A stretch of 64,000 bases of DNA from Paramacrobiotus metropolitanus (GCF_019649055.1 NW_026570267.1:930001-994000); one strand, 5' to 3'. Shown: positions 1-11,984, numbered from the stretch's first letter. Notes: a model not told the origin generated them from the letters alone. Program-made: numbers and translations.

Positions 1-410
1 GTAAAACGCTTCAATTATTTTATATTATTTTACGCCATATATACGCACTAAAAATATGATTATTGTAGATTCTTATCTTCTTAGTTCAATGACATGACAA
101 TAATTGTAATGCAGTTTGCAACAAAAAACTACCGGTTTGTGACACGCAACAGCACCATGTTATAGCACAGCAGTACTTATAGATAATTATGTAAGTATAA
201 TATTATAAGCGTACGATTGCAGAACAGTAAAAACCAATCTCGTCGCTAATTTCTATCACATAAATTTTAATAATATCAAATACTACGGCATTTCTGGCAT
301 GAGTTGAATGGTATTTTTTCAGTAATGCGGTCCACGTAAAACAGTATCATAAACTACTGTTCAGTACAAGCGTTACTAACTGACTTAAAGAATTGTAAAC
401 GATTTTACAG

Positions 411-2186
411 TGAAGCTACGACTGGCTACAATATGCATTCACGAGTCGGTGATCGGCACCATGGAAAAGATAGCCGACTCTTTCGAGATTGTTCATGCGG
501 CATTAACGAATCTGCGCTCGCAAAATGCCAAATTGAACGAGACATGGAATATCTATGTGCGCTATCAAATGATGAAACAAATGATTAAAGATGTCCTGAA
601 ACTAAATGAGGAATCATCGAAAATTCTCTTTATACCACAACAAGATCCGGGAGAAGTGCCGCTGGCCTATGCTCAACGCTTGGTGAACGTAATAAATGCC
701 GACAAGAAGGCCTCACTGGATTCCTCTCATCTTGATCCGAAAAAGACCAACGAGCTGAAAGATAAATTTGACGGTAGGCCGGGAAAAATATGGTTCAAAT
801 AATTATTAACTATAGCAGCCATACTGTATACCACGTAACAACCGGTTCACTGCCACGATGCCGACTTGATAAATACAACGACGATTACATGCATTTTCTC
901 CTTTTAATGATATCCTCAGGGATTTTCGGTCCATTAGACAACTCCGGTCCTGTTGTCTGCTGGTGGATGATGGCGGCGGGAAGATATGCCATTAGTGGTT
1001 CTATCCAACGGAACCTTGTTATTGTTTTCCGGTTGCCCATATTCAAAAGGCCATACGCAAAAGCCGCTTAAAAATTGTTATACTGCAGGGCAATTCCACA
1101 GCTGCACGCGCCGCTTGCAAATTAAGCAAGGAAAATTGAAAAGTAACGCGGCTTTTGTTGTAGGTGTCTCCATTGAGGAAATCAATGAAGAAAATAATAT
1201 TCTGCACAGTGACCTTTTTAAAATGGCCAAGCGCTATTTGAACCTACGCAGTCTCGTTAATGGTCTCCAGCAGGATTATACAGCGGCAAAGGGATATCCA
1301 TTCTTTCCACGTTACAATATGCTCCGAGCTATGATCAACGATTTAATGCGGAGTCCTGTTTTCATTGAGGTAATACTAATGGTGTAAAATATCGTTAAAC
1401 GCAGCAGCGTTTACCTGACTGACTGAACGTAAGCTTGCACACTGCACAGTGCACCCGATACTTGCAGTATATCGGTACCAAGTTCCAACCGAACGCACAA
1501 TGCCAACGCGCATGTACTATTAACTATGCTGTTTAATTTTCAAAATTGTTAGTAAAATACGTACCACAAAAATCGAGTTTATTCTGATTGTTTAATACAC
1601 CTACAGTATTTTTTCAAGTTATGCTGAAAATAGCAAACTCCGTAAATAGAGTCTTGCGGTAGTATTTGGACGTGTTAGCGGATTGTAATAAACTCAATCT
1701 TTTTTTATTAAGCAGAGAAATTTTTGGCAATAATTGGTCTGTATTTATTTTAGCAAAACAAACTGTCATTAAGCAGTAACCAAAAATTATAAGCAAACTT
1801 AATTCATTAATGCTCTAGTTACTCAAGAATTTTTGACAACACTTAAGGGGACCACTAGCAGTAAAAAAAAAATTTTTGCAACATTGTAAATGTGGCCACG
1901 ATGGAATAGTCATCTACTAGTGATCCCCTTAATTAATAAATCAATAGCCCAAGCAAACTAATATAGGTATACTGCAGATGGCAGATTAACTGAACATTCA
2001 GGGCAATTTCCTTCATATGTTCAACCGTCTCTGCACAATTCCAGTTAAGCGTATAAGTCTTGTTAGTATACGTTAAGAATTATAGCATTACTTATTTTTG
2101 TCATACGTCCACTAATACATTATTTTTGTTTTCAGTTATGCGCAGAAGATATGACTCAAAACGCACAAACTAGGCGTACTAAGTAA
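411..2186 (+). CDS. 3' exons of an unrecognised protein gene (partial)
   Basis: Three exons join in frame: 411-773, 1164-1369 and 2136-2186, ending in TAA at 2184. Splice sites are good: acceptor TTTTACAG before 411, donor G|GTAGGC after 773, acceptor TTGTAG before 1164, donor GAG|GTAATA after 1369, acceptor TTTTCAG before 2136. Phases match at both introns (1 and 0). The joined reading gives about 205 residues, mostly helical and charged, with two loosely similar helical segments (RYQMMKQMIKDVLK and RYNMLRAMINDLMR). The acceptor at 411 implies earlier exons before the window. Alternatively an ATG at 461 could be a real start. I do not recognise the family and assign no function. The exon structure is inferred from splice signals and frame continuity only. 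Confidence 0.55.
1847..1928. mobile_element. 82-bp MITE flanked by TTAA
   Basis: The sequence begins GGGGACCACTAGCAG and ends CTACTAGTGATCCCC, an inverted repeat of 15 bp with two mismatches. TTAA flanks it on both sides (1843-1846 and 1929-1932). A TTAA duplication is the hallmark of piggyBac-type insertions. The element is too short to code. It lies in an intron of the 5' gene, between its exons at 1369 and 2136. Confidence 0.5.
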
Positions 2187-2955
2187 GCATCACCGGAAAG
2201 TCCAAAGGACATCTCGCCTTTTCACTTTCGGCGACGATTTTGTACAGACAATGCGGACTACCACATGGATCTGTCCATTCTTTTGCGTCCAGAATTACAC
2301 CGTTCCAAGCAAAATTCCCAACATTCGAAGTTTTTATGCAGAAGCGATCTCAGTCACATGGTTATTTAGAATTACTAATTTATTTATGCAACGTGATATG
2401 TTTTTACGGTGACATATTCTTGAGATTAAAACTATGCGGCTTATGATCATGAACTCTCATGGTCTGTTATTAGAACACTAAGTACTTGACTAACTTTTGT
2501 GTTTATGGAAATTGTATAATTGGTTTACTTCTTTGCTGCTTTTTCAGAATCTTGAGAAGTGTCTGTGAGATAAATACCATCTTGCGCGCCCTGAACATAT
2601 TAAGTACTGTACCGTACTGGTAGTCGGTTCCGATCATTCTTTTCACTGCATTGTTTATTTGCCTTGTCTATAGCTTGCAGTTATCAGTAAAACCATTCTA
2701 AAACCATTGCAGTTAATAGTAAAACCATTATTAGTAAAACCAAATTACTACACTGTATTCGTTAGAAATTATTTCGCTGTTGTAAATGAAGAATAGCGAC
2801 AATGTCATAATATAACAATATTTTCCAGCTAACTATTGTCTAATACAGTAGACTGTTTGTATCGTATAGGGTAGCAGATCTAATGTACAGCAGCAGACAA
2901 GAGATTGTGCAGCTAACAATTACTTTGTAAGTATGAATCATCTTAATTCTCTATA
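2187..2955. other. Intergenic stretch, no gene seen
   Basis: AT-rich DNA downstream of the 5' gene. Short direct repeats of AGTAAAACCATT occur near 2680-2745. No coding exon, RNA gene or transposon end is supported. Confidence 0.5.
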
Positions 2956-2964
2956 ATATAAGAA

Positions 2965-3716
2965 GGGTACGACTATTGTCACCCCCTCGCACCCCCTTTT
3001 GGCTAGTGTCACCCCCTTGCACCCCATTTTGACTATTGTCACCCCCTTTTTTTAAGTGAAATGAACACCCTTTTGGCTATGGTTACCACCTTTCTCCCCC
3101 TTCGACTACTGCCACTCCTGGGCCATTTCTTATAAAAAATATATTGTTGCTAGCTTGGCCTTTCAGCCAACTTAAGTAAGATTGTAAACTCCCGGAAAGG
3201 TACAAAAAGGTGCCAGCGACGACTGAGCGTAGTTAGCGCGGAAAGAGGGGCAGCCGTTTGTTTATGACTGTACCACCGACGTCGGCACCAGTGATTAAGA
3301 ACGTGTTGAGATCAACCGGAAGCGAGGACACCGAAATTTTCTTTCTCTGCGTGCAGTATCAAAGAGATGGTCATAATTTTGGACTTTCTGCGATCGCATT
3401 CGCTGCGGAGCTCATCAGCAAAAAACCCCTGAAGATGCTAAGTTTAATGTTAAAAAAATTAGGCCGCATCTTAGCGATGTATTAAGTGTCAATACGTTTC
3501 GCTTGGCGCCTTTTCCCAGGCCTGCCGGTGGTGGCAGGAACAAAGTTAGAAAAGAACCGCTGCTGGAAAATTATAAGAATAAACTGAAAGGTGGTGGCAA
3601 TAGCCAAAAGGGCGTGTCGAAAAGTGACAATAGTCAAAGGGGGTGTTTATTTTATTAAAATAAAGGGGGTGACAATAGTCAAAAGGAGGTGCAGGGGGGT
3701 GACAATAGCCATTTCC
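2965..3716. mobile_element. 752-bp TIR element with 9-bp TSD
   Basis: The ends are inverted. The left end reads GGGTACGACTATTGTCACCC; the right end, reverse-complemented, reads GGAAATGGCTATTGTCACCC. Subterminal copies of GACTATTGTCACCCCC repeat at both ends. The 9-bp word ATATAAGAA flanks the element exactly (2956-2964 and 3717-3725). A 9-bp duplication fits Mutator-like elements, although some other superfamilies overlap. The interior holds a decayed Ulp1-like protease fragment (separate entry), so this is probably an internally deleted derivative of a larger element. Confidence 0.7.
3258..3628 (+). pseudogene. Decayed Ulp1-like cysteine protease C-terminus (transposon relic)
   Basis: The reading frame from 3258 contains GHNFGLSAIAFAAEL. 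This resembles the signature of transposon-borne Ulp1-like proteases, which usually reads DCGxxAIAxA followed by KxRxHL and a proline-rich TPFP-like end. The catalytic Cys position of the DCG box reads Phe here. The frame then shifts near the A6C4 run around 3420-3428, and the next frame carries the expected KIRPHL and LAPFPRP tail. The fragment is therefore both frameshifted and missing its nucleophile. It lies inside the 2965-3716 element. The family call rests on motif recognition only. Confidence 0.45.
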
Positions 3717-3725
3717 ATATAAGAA

Positions 3726-4319
3726 ACTTTTCACTACCGTTACGATCGAGTTTGGGGCAGAAAAAGGCCATCAAAAGATAACTTGACTTTGAAAACGGGA
3801 ATAACCCGATTATATTTTAATTATACAATCCTTGCTCGTTTCAGTATGAACAGGTGCATGTACATTGATATAAAAATAAGTATATCTGTTGTATACTGCG
3901 GTTACGCAGTGGCATGGTCCCAGTGAATTATACTCGTACTGTACTAAAATAAAACAGAGTTTATATGTTGTGGAATAACGTTTTGACTTTTGAGTTCAGT
4001 ATCATTCAACACACTGAAGTACGAGTACATATACTGTATGTTATTGCCCAAGATTTTATGACAAGGTAAAATAGTTTGCATGCTTCTGTAAAAATTAATT
4101 TTTGATTCGGTTGCGCAGAATCGTAGATTAGTTTATTAAGCCGTGCTCATAAATATCGATTTATCATTGTTCTACGAAACATTCTCAGGACATACTAAGT
4201 AATAATTACTAATTAGCACATATTTAAAGGACGCAGCAACGATTCGCTGCACAGTAATACAGGAGAGCAGTTTATACAATTCGATATCAAGGAGCAAGTA
4301 TTTGTACTTTAGCAGTTAC
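3726..4319. other. Intergenic stretch, no gene seen
   Basis: AT-rich sequence between two transposon relics. No exon-like frame with splice sites and no RNA gene were seen. Confidence 0.5.
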
Positions 4320-4327
4320 AATATATA

Positions 4328-4733
4328 CAGGGCCGTAGCGAGTGGGGGTGCGCACGGGCGCACGCACCCCCCTCCGCGGCTAACTTCTGAATTTATTATA
4401 CGCCCGAAACTGGCGCACGGGCGCGCGGGCGCAAAATTCAAGGGATTCTTTAAGGGCGCAGCGGGCACCGATACCAGTGCGCCCGTGGCGCATGCGCGGT
4501 GCCGTGTTAAATTTTATAAAAATTTTGTAAATTTAGGAATTTGGCGCACAGTAGACCATGACCTGCTGTCGCCTGTGCCAGCGTCGTAGCGAGGTCCAAA
4601 GGTTAAGAGGGGCGCAACGGGCGCAGGCTCTGAAATTTGCGGGCGCAGTGGGCGCAGACCAAACTTCAAAACGGGCGCAACTGGCGCAGCCGATTTGCGC
4701 ACCCCCCATCCTTCGGACCTCGCTACGGGCCTG
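4328..4733. mobile_element. 406-bp hAT-like MITE
   Basis: The element starts CAGGGCCGTAGCGAG and ends CTCGCTACGGGCCTG, near-perfect inverted ends. The flanking 8-mers are AATATATA (4320-4327) and AATATATC (4734-4741), 7 of 8 matching. CAG...CTG termini with an 8-bp duplication are typical of hAT elements. The interior is GC-rich and repeats GGGCGCA words. It has no convincing coding frame. Confidence 0.65.
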
Positions 4734-4741
4734 AATATATC

Positions 4742-6210
4742 TGTATTTCTAGTATGACGTAATGCCTTAGAGAGATTACCGAAAAGCCAGAATTTCTTGA
4801 TATTATGAGAAAAAAATAATTACCTGAAAAATTCAAAAGTATAAGAATATTGAAGCTTACTCCTCCTGGACCGCGCAGTCAAATGCTGTGCAGATCCCAC
4901 GTGAACGCCCGTGCACGCAGTCAACCCGTGTTTCATCTTTCGTCATTCTGCGAACCCAGTTATAGCGCTCTTCCAAGCGCTTTAATAAAAACCTAACGGG
5001 AAGAATGCTCCTGAGCAGTCTAATCCAAGAGCACTCTAATTGCCAGGCGGGAATTATTTTCAGGATGAATTCTACCGCGTCCGATCACTTCGGCTAGCTC
5101 GGCAAAAGAGCATTTCGCCATATTGGCTTTTGAAATTTTGTCTTGTGAACTTACGTTTTTTAATGATTTGATATGTCTTTTTTCTTGGTTTCTTATGGTT
5201 TTTACCTTTACAAATTTAACAACAATATATAACTGACAGTGGAGAAACAAACAGGAGAACATTATAGGGGCACACAGTAGGAGCACATTCTAAGTATTTA
5301 TCGTTAATAATGCTCCTTCAAAGTACATAAATTAAAATTTGCCTATTTTAGGCTACTGTATCCTTCGCGGCGGTGCTGCCGCTTGGGCAATCACTCAGTC
5401 ACGTTTTTTTCTTCCGTTCTACACAAACAAACAAACTAGCGGCTGTAGCGGCAAAACGCCAGGGCGCTGCACAAAATCCCACCTCATGGAAGTGGTCAGT
5501 CAGGCCAGGTATCGTTACGCATTTTTATTTTGTATGTTGTAAGTATGCGCCCTACCGCGCCCAACCAATATTAAATGCCTACCAAATAATAAGTACCAAT
5601 ACTATTTTGTTGGAAAAAAACAATATTTCATTTGAACTTTTAAGTTAATTTACGTCAATAAATAAGATAGGCTGCTAGCCAAATGTGCAGCCACCAAATC
5701 ATACAAACTGTCGTAGCCACCTGCTTGTAATGATTCAGTTTATCTAGAAATATGTTATCTTCTTGGCAGCTTCACAATTCATTAATTCTGTCAAAAATAC
5801 TCCAACGAAAAAATTTTCGAAAAAAGGATTTCATACTAATGCGTTAAATCTTGTAAGATTTCTACAGCCGCGGAGACGGTTCAATGACTCACTGAAACGG
5901 CTAACTGAAGCCGTGATCCGCATGACTGAATCCACCTGTTTCTTATGTCATATTTTCTCATGACAAAATTTTATTGCAAATCTCCAACTAAATTTATCGG
6001 AGAAAATCATTTGTCCGCAGTAACCCCAAATGAACCCCCAAACTTCTTTCCTTAATATCTTAGAGAGAAACAATAATAATGCATGTAATGGCAATCCATC
6101 ACATGTAATGCAATATACAATACATAAAAAACGAAAGTTTATTATTGTTTTAAAATTGTACTTTCATAAAATTTATTTTTATTTTTAGTCTATCTAAATT
6201 TAAATTATCA
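4742..6210. other. Intergenic stretch, no gene supported
   Basis: About 1.5 kb without a supported gene. Several short frames exist (for example 5373-5648 + and 5020-5286 -), but none has a recognisable domain, convincing splice context or protein-like composition. Confidence 0.45.
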
Positions 6211-6218
6211 GCTATAAA

Positions 6219-6895
6219 CATGGACTCGGCTGGGATATTAGCAAATTTAGTTTACGGGCCAAGCTTTTATTTCTCACGCAAAAGGATTTCAGAATCAAAA
6301 TCAGCGAATTTTTCTGATCTAGAAACCACTTTTCAAAACCGGAAAAGGTCAAAAGGAAATTCTGACTGCCGGTCCCCCAACGCCCTACCATCACTAAGGG
6401 CGGGTGCAATGTAATCAGTACTGAAACAATTTTTTTTCTGCTTTAGAGGCATTTTTTCTAGGTAAATCGATAGCGCTGATTCCGAATTTGCTGTCGGAAG
6501 CAATTTTAGGCCGTCACCTCGGGCAAGAACGAAAATTTTTTTATTCAAGTCTGAGTACACTGTTCTTAAGCAAACCAAAATTTTAAACGGACACGCTTGC
6601 GGACGGTCAGAATCTTTTTCTAATAGCAAAAGGGATCAGCACTATCGATTTACCCAGAAAAAGTGCCTCTAATGCAGAAATAAAGTGTTTCAGTACTGAT
6701 TACATTGCACCCGCCCTTAGTGATGGTAGGGCGTTGGGGGGCCGGCAGTCAGAATTTCGTTTTGACCTTTTCAGGTTTTGAAAAATGATTTCTAGATCAG
6801 AAAAATTCGCTGATTTTGATTCTGAAGTCCATTTGCGTGAGAAATAAAAGCTTGGCCCGTAAACTAAATTTGCTAATATGCCAGCGGAGTCCATG
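6219..6895. mobile_element. 677-bp foldback element, TSD GCTATAAA
   Basis: Two arms of about 270 bp are inverted copies (roughly 6219-6490 and 6625-6895), so the strand can fold almost entirely on itself. The termini are CATGGACTC and GAGTCCATG. The 8-bp word GCTATAAA flanks exactly (6211-6218 and 6896-6903). The apparent frames on both strands within the arms (6220-6414 + and 6700-6954 -) are the same inverted repeat read twice, not genes. The word GCGAATTTTT followed by GATCTAGAAA is shared with the element at 33182-33814, so the two are relatives. Confidence 0.75.
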
Positions 6896-6903
6896 GCTAT
6901 AAA

Positions 6904-8164
6904 TTTACTACATATCACTTTTACGAATACTATCACTATTTTATACATGTTCAAAATGTGTCACAATTTTTTCAGTATCTAATTGCACACAACAAGTAAC
7001 CAAAAGTTATCATCTTTATCAAAATCCTAAAAGAATCATAAAATAACAGGATCAAAACAAAAATGCTTTTTCGAAAATCACTATGTACTTCCGCTTTTTG
7101 TCCAACTTCCACTATCCGTGATTAATTTAACAAATTTCCGTTCTTCCACCAACCAGTAATATCATATTACTACAATTACTATTAAACCCTCAATTGCTAA
7201 TAACAAATTCAACTAACAAAATTACCAACTTCCAACACCATCAAATCTCCAACTTTGGAATGAGTGCGCACAACACAAAAATTTTACCAACAAACTCTCA
7301 AATAACCAACTCACCAACTAATTTCCAACAGCACTCGTTTATATACCCAAACCACACTATACTCGACAAAACAACCAATACAAAAGAAATCTCAACCCAC
7401 TGCCTAATCAATCTCCCAATCAAAGACCATTTCGTCAGCGAACTTCAAAAGCGGCCTCATTTATATCGAAATACCCATGTCGAAACTTGTCCTCTCCAGA
7501 GGACATATAGGCAGACTACAGCTTCTACAAAAAATACTACCCTTACAAATTCTACACACAACAGAGCCCATACGTCCTGGGGTGCTAAGCACCCGCTGTC
7601 GCATGGCTATCGCCTGGCGCAAAAAAATCAGTTTTAAAATTTCTTTAAAAGCTGTGTCGAACTCCCGTGCACACAGCTCATACCGTGCGGACATCCGTGC
7701 CAGCAACAGTCCGTTTTTGCAAGTGCACCCAACATCGACATCAAGTTACTGGTACGTATAGGTTCCTATACGTATAGGTTCCTAGGTAAGATAAAAGCGT
7801 AGATTTTTTGCATTTCGCTGTTGTCGCATGTTCCGCTGCGCCCACAGTTGGGACTTTTACAATATGGACATAATTCAATAGTAATACTTTAGTTAATAAG
7901 CAGTACTTAACAAGATAAATTATAACGCGCTCCATAATTAATAAGGCAAATTATGACGCGTTCCCGGAAAAGGACAAGCCACGCTAATTTTGTACTGTTA
8001 CCATACCTTTAATAAGTATCATGTCATAAGTACAAACGTAGTACTAGAAACATTTATAACACAAACACTTGTAAGTACTTATTTTGTACTTACTATACAT
8101 ATGCTGGATACTGGATTTGATTCTTATAAACATGCTACTTGAACAAGCTAAGTATATAGTAATA
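6904..8164. other. Gene-poor stretch with an Asn/Thr-rich open frame
   Basis: An open frame at 7194-7637 (+, 147 codons) is dominated by Asn, Thr, Gln and Ser in AT-rich DNA. It shows no domain and is probably non-coding. A tandem copy of ACGTATAGGTTCCT lies at 7753-7783. No gene is supported. Confidence 0.45.
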
Positions 8165-8188
8165 TACCGTAATTATCGAATTTGAAGC

Positions 8189-8612
8189 TGTGACAGCTGG
8201 CGAACAAAGGCTCACGATAGTGAGAGAAAGCTTTATTGTGATAGCAATAAAGTACAGAAAACCCAAACACAAAGGCTCGATGTGAGCTGTAACATGTAAA
8301 TCACCGAATGTCAGCTAGTGAATCCAAAATGAACGGCACATCGAGCCGTAACATGGGAAAAGCCTATGCGGCATACTGGGCAGATCCAACACGAGCGAAC
8401 GAACGCTGATAGGCCGAGATGTGGAAAGGAGGCGTGGCTCCGCCTACATCGAGGCCGGTGATTGGCCGAGACGTAAGGCTGGGCGGAAAGCTGCCTGAGT
8501 CGAGGCCGATCTAGCGCTCGACAGCGAGTGCGACTCGGTGTGAGTCAGCACACCGGAAGCGGGACTGTCGCTGGCTGCCTGCTCGTAGGCTGCCATAGCG
8601 ACTGGCCCAACA
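8189..8612 (-). repeat. 3' LTR of the giant element
   Basis: Direct copy of 32169-32592 with one mismatch in 424 positions. The polyadenylation hexamer AATAAA (plus-strand TTTATT) is at 8232-8237. Transcripts starting in the other LTR would end here. The sequence just upstream on the element strand (CGCCCAGAGGCA) is not a clean polypurine tract. Confidence 0.95.
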
Positions 8613-10901
8613 TGCCTCTGGGCGGGAGTCCGAGCCCCTGCAAAGGACCGGCCTCATACCGCTCCAGTGCCCGCTCCGCACACGACCCTGTTGGGGTCGG
8701 TGGCTGCGCCTCGGTGGTGTCCGATGACGAAGGTGTCTCGGTGCCGCGTTCTCCTCCGGACCCGTGGTGGCGATAAAACTCACGGCCAAAATCCGAAGGT
8801 CGGTCGGTGGTGTTGTTGGACCGGTGTAGGCATCTGTTGGTCGTGTCCGTAACGGCGAAAAAGTAAAAAAAATAAAGTATTATTCCATCTGTCTCTCTCT
8901 CTCTAGTAAAAATAACATCACAATTCCTGGTGAGCAGGTTAATGAAAAAGATCAATAAAATTGAGAACATCATTTCGAGATTAGAAAAAGTAAACTCAAA
9001 GTCTTTTTCCGGGGCTTTGGGCTGGGTGCTTATTCCGACTAGAGCTCGTCCGCTAACGGGGGCTCCAGTCCACTGGAAGTCCGGTCATCTAGGTCCGAGG
9101 CATCGGTTCTCGGGATACCCAATGGTACCGGTTAATTCACCGAGGGTCGAATGTTCGACCCTCGAGGGTCAGAGGTTCGACCCTATTGACTTCGGGTAAA
9201 GGGTATGGATCTCCATTGTCGGGTGTGAAACGGGCGTGAAACACACTGTTCGACTGGGATCCTGCGGTAAAAGGTCAATTGGAACCTTCTCAGCCGGGTA
9301 AGACAGGTCGTGCTCACGTCCAGCCGGGGTTCATCGGGTAAAGCTAATGGAGAGGCACTGTCGCATTCGCGAATACCATAGGGTACCCTTTCTGGGTGCA
9401 GAGTAAGACCTATTGGGCCTATTGATCGGTGGATCCTCCGGGGAAGTCCGGTGATCCGAGGTTTGACGCGGGCAAAAACCGTTATGTTATGTCCTGTCGC
9501 CTATTTGGCAACAAGGACCGGTGAATGCCTGGTTTCCATAGGGTTGAATAGTCGATGGTATGGTCTCTGTACGGGAGTCTGACCCTGTATCCGGTTGGCT
9601 CCAAGATTCTGAAGTCCCATGGTAGCCTCGGTGACCGAGAGTCAGCTCCGGTTGTAAAATCAGAGTCCAGGCTCAGCCTCGGTTGCTGAGTCTAAGTCCA
9701 TTGGCAGCCTCGGTACTCGAGTTAGAGTCCGGGTTGTACCCTCGGCTGCACTGGCAAATGGATACGGAAATGTTCCGCTCGGCTGAAAATCCTAAATTCG
9801 TCTCCTGTCACCTATTGGGTAACTCGGAGAGGATGATCGCCGGGGTTCAAAGGGTCAAAGCAGCCTCGGTGTCCGGGGGTTCGAGCCTCGGTGACGAGAC
9901 TGGCCCAACATACTCTGGTGGGAGTCCGCTTGATTCTGGAGATGTCCACCGGGTGACTAGCAAAAAATCATGCAGAAGAGGCTCCTCGGCGGCTACATAA
10001 GACCTAATTGGGTCTAAGCCACGAGGTAGACACTCTACGTTTTAAAGACGGAATCCATGCTGGTCCGTTCCTCGGCTGATTCCGTGCTTCCACTTAGGCG
10101 GAAACATCCGGGATGCCGGAATATGGGGGCTAAAGGCCTATTGGGCCTGTTGGCGTAGTTATGGGCGTCCGTAGCCTCCATTGGGGGTTCAGTCAAGTCG
10201 GACGCGGAGGAATGCACGTGAGCTGATCTGGCCAACGCGTATTCGCCCGCGTGCCCTAACGTCCTGGTACATCCTTCCGGTGACCACGGTCCGATTCGCG
10301 GTGAAATGGTCATGCCGGTCACTCACACCTTCCACCAGCCCCGTTAGTTGGGGAAAAGTGTGAGTGTGCCCTAATGTCCCACTTCATCCGTTCCGAGGGT
10401 GGAATGGAGGCCTATTGGGCCTCGATGGGCATCCACGGTAAGGTATAGATCGTGATTATACGCGATCTGCGAAGGCTTGTATCCTCCGAGGTTCCTTCTG
10501 CCGGAGTGAGAGGCCAGTCATATGGGTTCGCTGACTTCCGGAAATTAGTCATATGGGTTCGCTGACCGAGGAGGTATCTCTTCCTGGGTCAAGGTAATCC
10601 ATACCGGTTGAGTCGTGCGGATCGGGTTGTCAGGGGGTCTGGATTCCTGTACCACACGGTCCGCACTCGATTGAGGAATGGGAGCCTATTGGGCTCCCAT
10701 TCCTCAATCGGAACCGTATGTCCTCCGGAGTCCTTCGGCCGGCTGGGTTTGAGCAGGAGCGCTCAGCAGATCATGCTGGGAGCCCCTGGACAACCTCCTT
10801 TCGTGCGAAGGGTCCGATACTGAGGCTGTCACCAGGGCCTTGCTGTTGGAGTCCACGACGAGCTCGGTATCCTCCGAACCGGATCGCTTGCCGGGGGAGG
10901 G
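8613..10901 (-). other. 3' non-coding tail of the giant element, hairpin-rich
   Basis: 2.3 kb between the last ORF and the 3' LTR, with no protein-like frame on the element strand. It is dense in inverted repeats: a 19-bp perfect stem at 10668-10710, CGACCC/GGGTCG at 8683-8699, CGAGGGTCGAA with its complement at 9141-9164, GAGGCC/GGCCTC at 10407-10423 and AGACC/GGTCT at 10000-10015. A 20-bp direct repeat (AGTCATATGGGTTCGCTGAC) is at 10516 and 10547. Short plus-strand frames here are shadows. Confidence 0.6.
10668..10710. repeat. Perfect 19-bp hairpin with TATTG loop
   Basis: CGATTGAGGAATGGGAGCC (10668-10686), loop TATTG (10687-10691), then the exact reverse complement (10692-10710). It is the longest member of a dispersed hairpin family with the same loop found throughout the giant element. 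Confidence 0.9.
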
Positions 10902-11984
10902 TCAAGTCCGATCCTTCGAAGGCTGTTCGTCTGGTTGTCGCGCAGTCGCGGGCCTATTATGAGCCTCCAGCTTGTGTCGTAGATCCCTTCCCAGCCTATG
11001 ACGCAGGTCACCGGGTGCCAAGTCCGACACACTCTGGGTTCTGCGGTTAGACGGAGTGGACCCTGTTGGGGTCACTGCTGCCGTCGCTGGTGGTTCTGCC
11101 GATCGAACCACTGGTTGGGCCGAGGGCTGCGAGGGTACGCTGTCCATTTGCTGGGGTGAACCACCTTCTTGTGGGGCTACCAGCTGCTGTTCTACCTGGC
11201 TCCGGTGAATTGCCGGCAGAGCCTCCGTCTGTTGGGGGTCGAGGATTTGGGCCATATATTGTCGGCCGTCAGGTCCGGTGAGTGTTACCGTCATTCCAGT
11301 GAGTGGGGCGGGACCGACCTGGAACGCATCCTGGACGCTGGACGTATTTAGGGTCCGGTCCGGATTCAGCACATCCGCAAAGGCGTTAAGGGGTGCTGAG
11401 GGCTCATCCGGGAACCTTTTGGGTTCCGCCGTGAGGCGAGCCTGTGAGCAACCGGCTACACCCAAGGGTGGGAGCTTATCCTCCTTCTGGCGTGTCCGTT
11501 TTTCATGCTCACGCTGGGCCTTAGCGATCCGTCGGTCAGCTGCCGCTATTTCTCGGCGGTCATCCTCGCGCTCCTTTTCCCGTCGTTGTTCACGGGCATG
11601 GACCAATCGGGCGTTATCCGGGACTGCTGGGGTGTTATCCCAGCCAGGCTCATGGGTACGTCTGCGGTAACGTTGCATGTCCCACATGTAGAGCAGTTGT
11701 CGACCGTCCAACTCATCAAGGATGCGGCTGTTATGGACGGCGTGCATGTAAGCACTCAAGTTCCCGGTGACGACCTGGACGTACAGGGCATTAGCCTGGT
11801 CCCGTCGTGTGACTCTGTGATCCCCGGCTTGTCTGTCAAAATGTCGTAACAGACATTCTGCACAGGGTTGGCGTGTCCGAGGAGAGTTATTATTGGCTTT
11901 GTACGCCTGGCAATCCGGGTCGTAGGCTTCCGTTCGGGGTTGGGAGGCTGTGGTCAGAACACTTATTTTAATATTGTTAAGTTA
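10902..11984 (-). CDS. Extra ORF 4, basic coiled-coil protein with Cys/His start
   Basis: An open frame of about 360 codons from the stop near 11985 to TGA at 10902. No ATG occurs near its beginning; the first is in YMHAV, well inside. Upstream of that the frame still looks coding and holds a possible metal site, DPDCQAY then QPCAECLLRHFD. A highly charged Arg/Glu/Asp helix follows (HAREQRREKEREDDRREIAA), then a Pro/Gln-rich tail. There is no signal peptide or membrane segment, so it is not an envelope protein. Lack of a start plus a nearby acceptor-like site suggest it could be reached by splicing. Confidence 0.55.

Noticed and set aside
6212-6954. ORFs on both strands around 6.2-6.95 kb and 33.16-33.80 kb
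   Set aside because: Identical protein text on opposite strands comes from the inverted arms of the foldback elements.
7194-7637. 147-codon Asn/Thr-rich ORF
   Set aside because: Composition follows the AT-rich DNA, with no domain and overlapping frames on both strands. Most likely chance.
8613-10901. CRISPR-like or satellite array in the repeat-rich tail
   Set aside because: The repeated words are not regularly spaced, have no constant direct-repeat unit and are inverted rather than direct repeats.
10902-11984. Envelope gene in the region after integrase
   Set aside because: None of the extra ORFs has a signal peptide, membrane-spanning segment or furin-like site. They are charged, disordered or coiled-coil.
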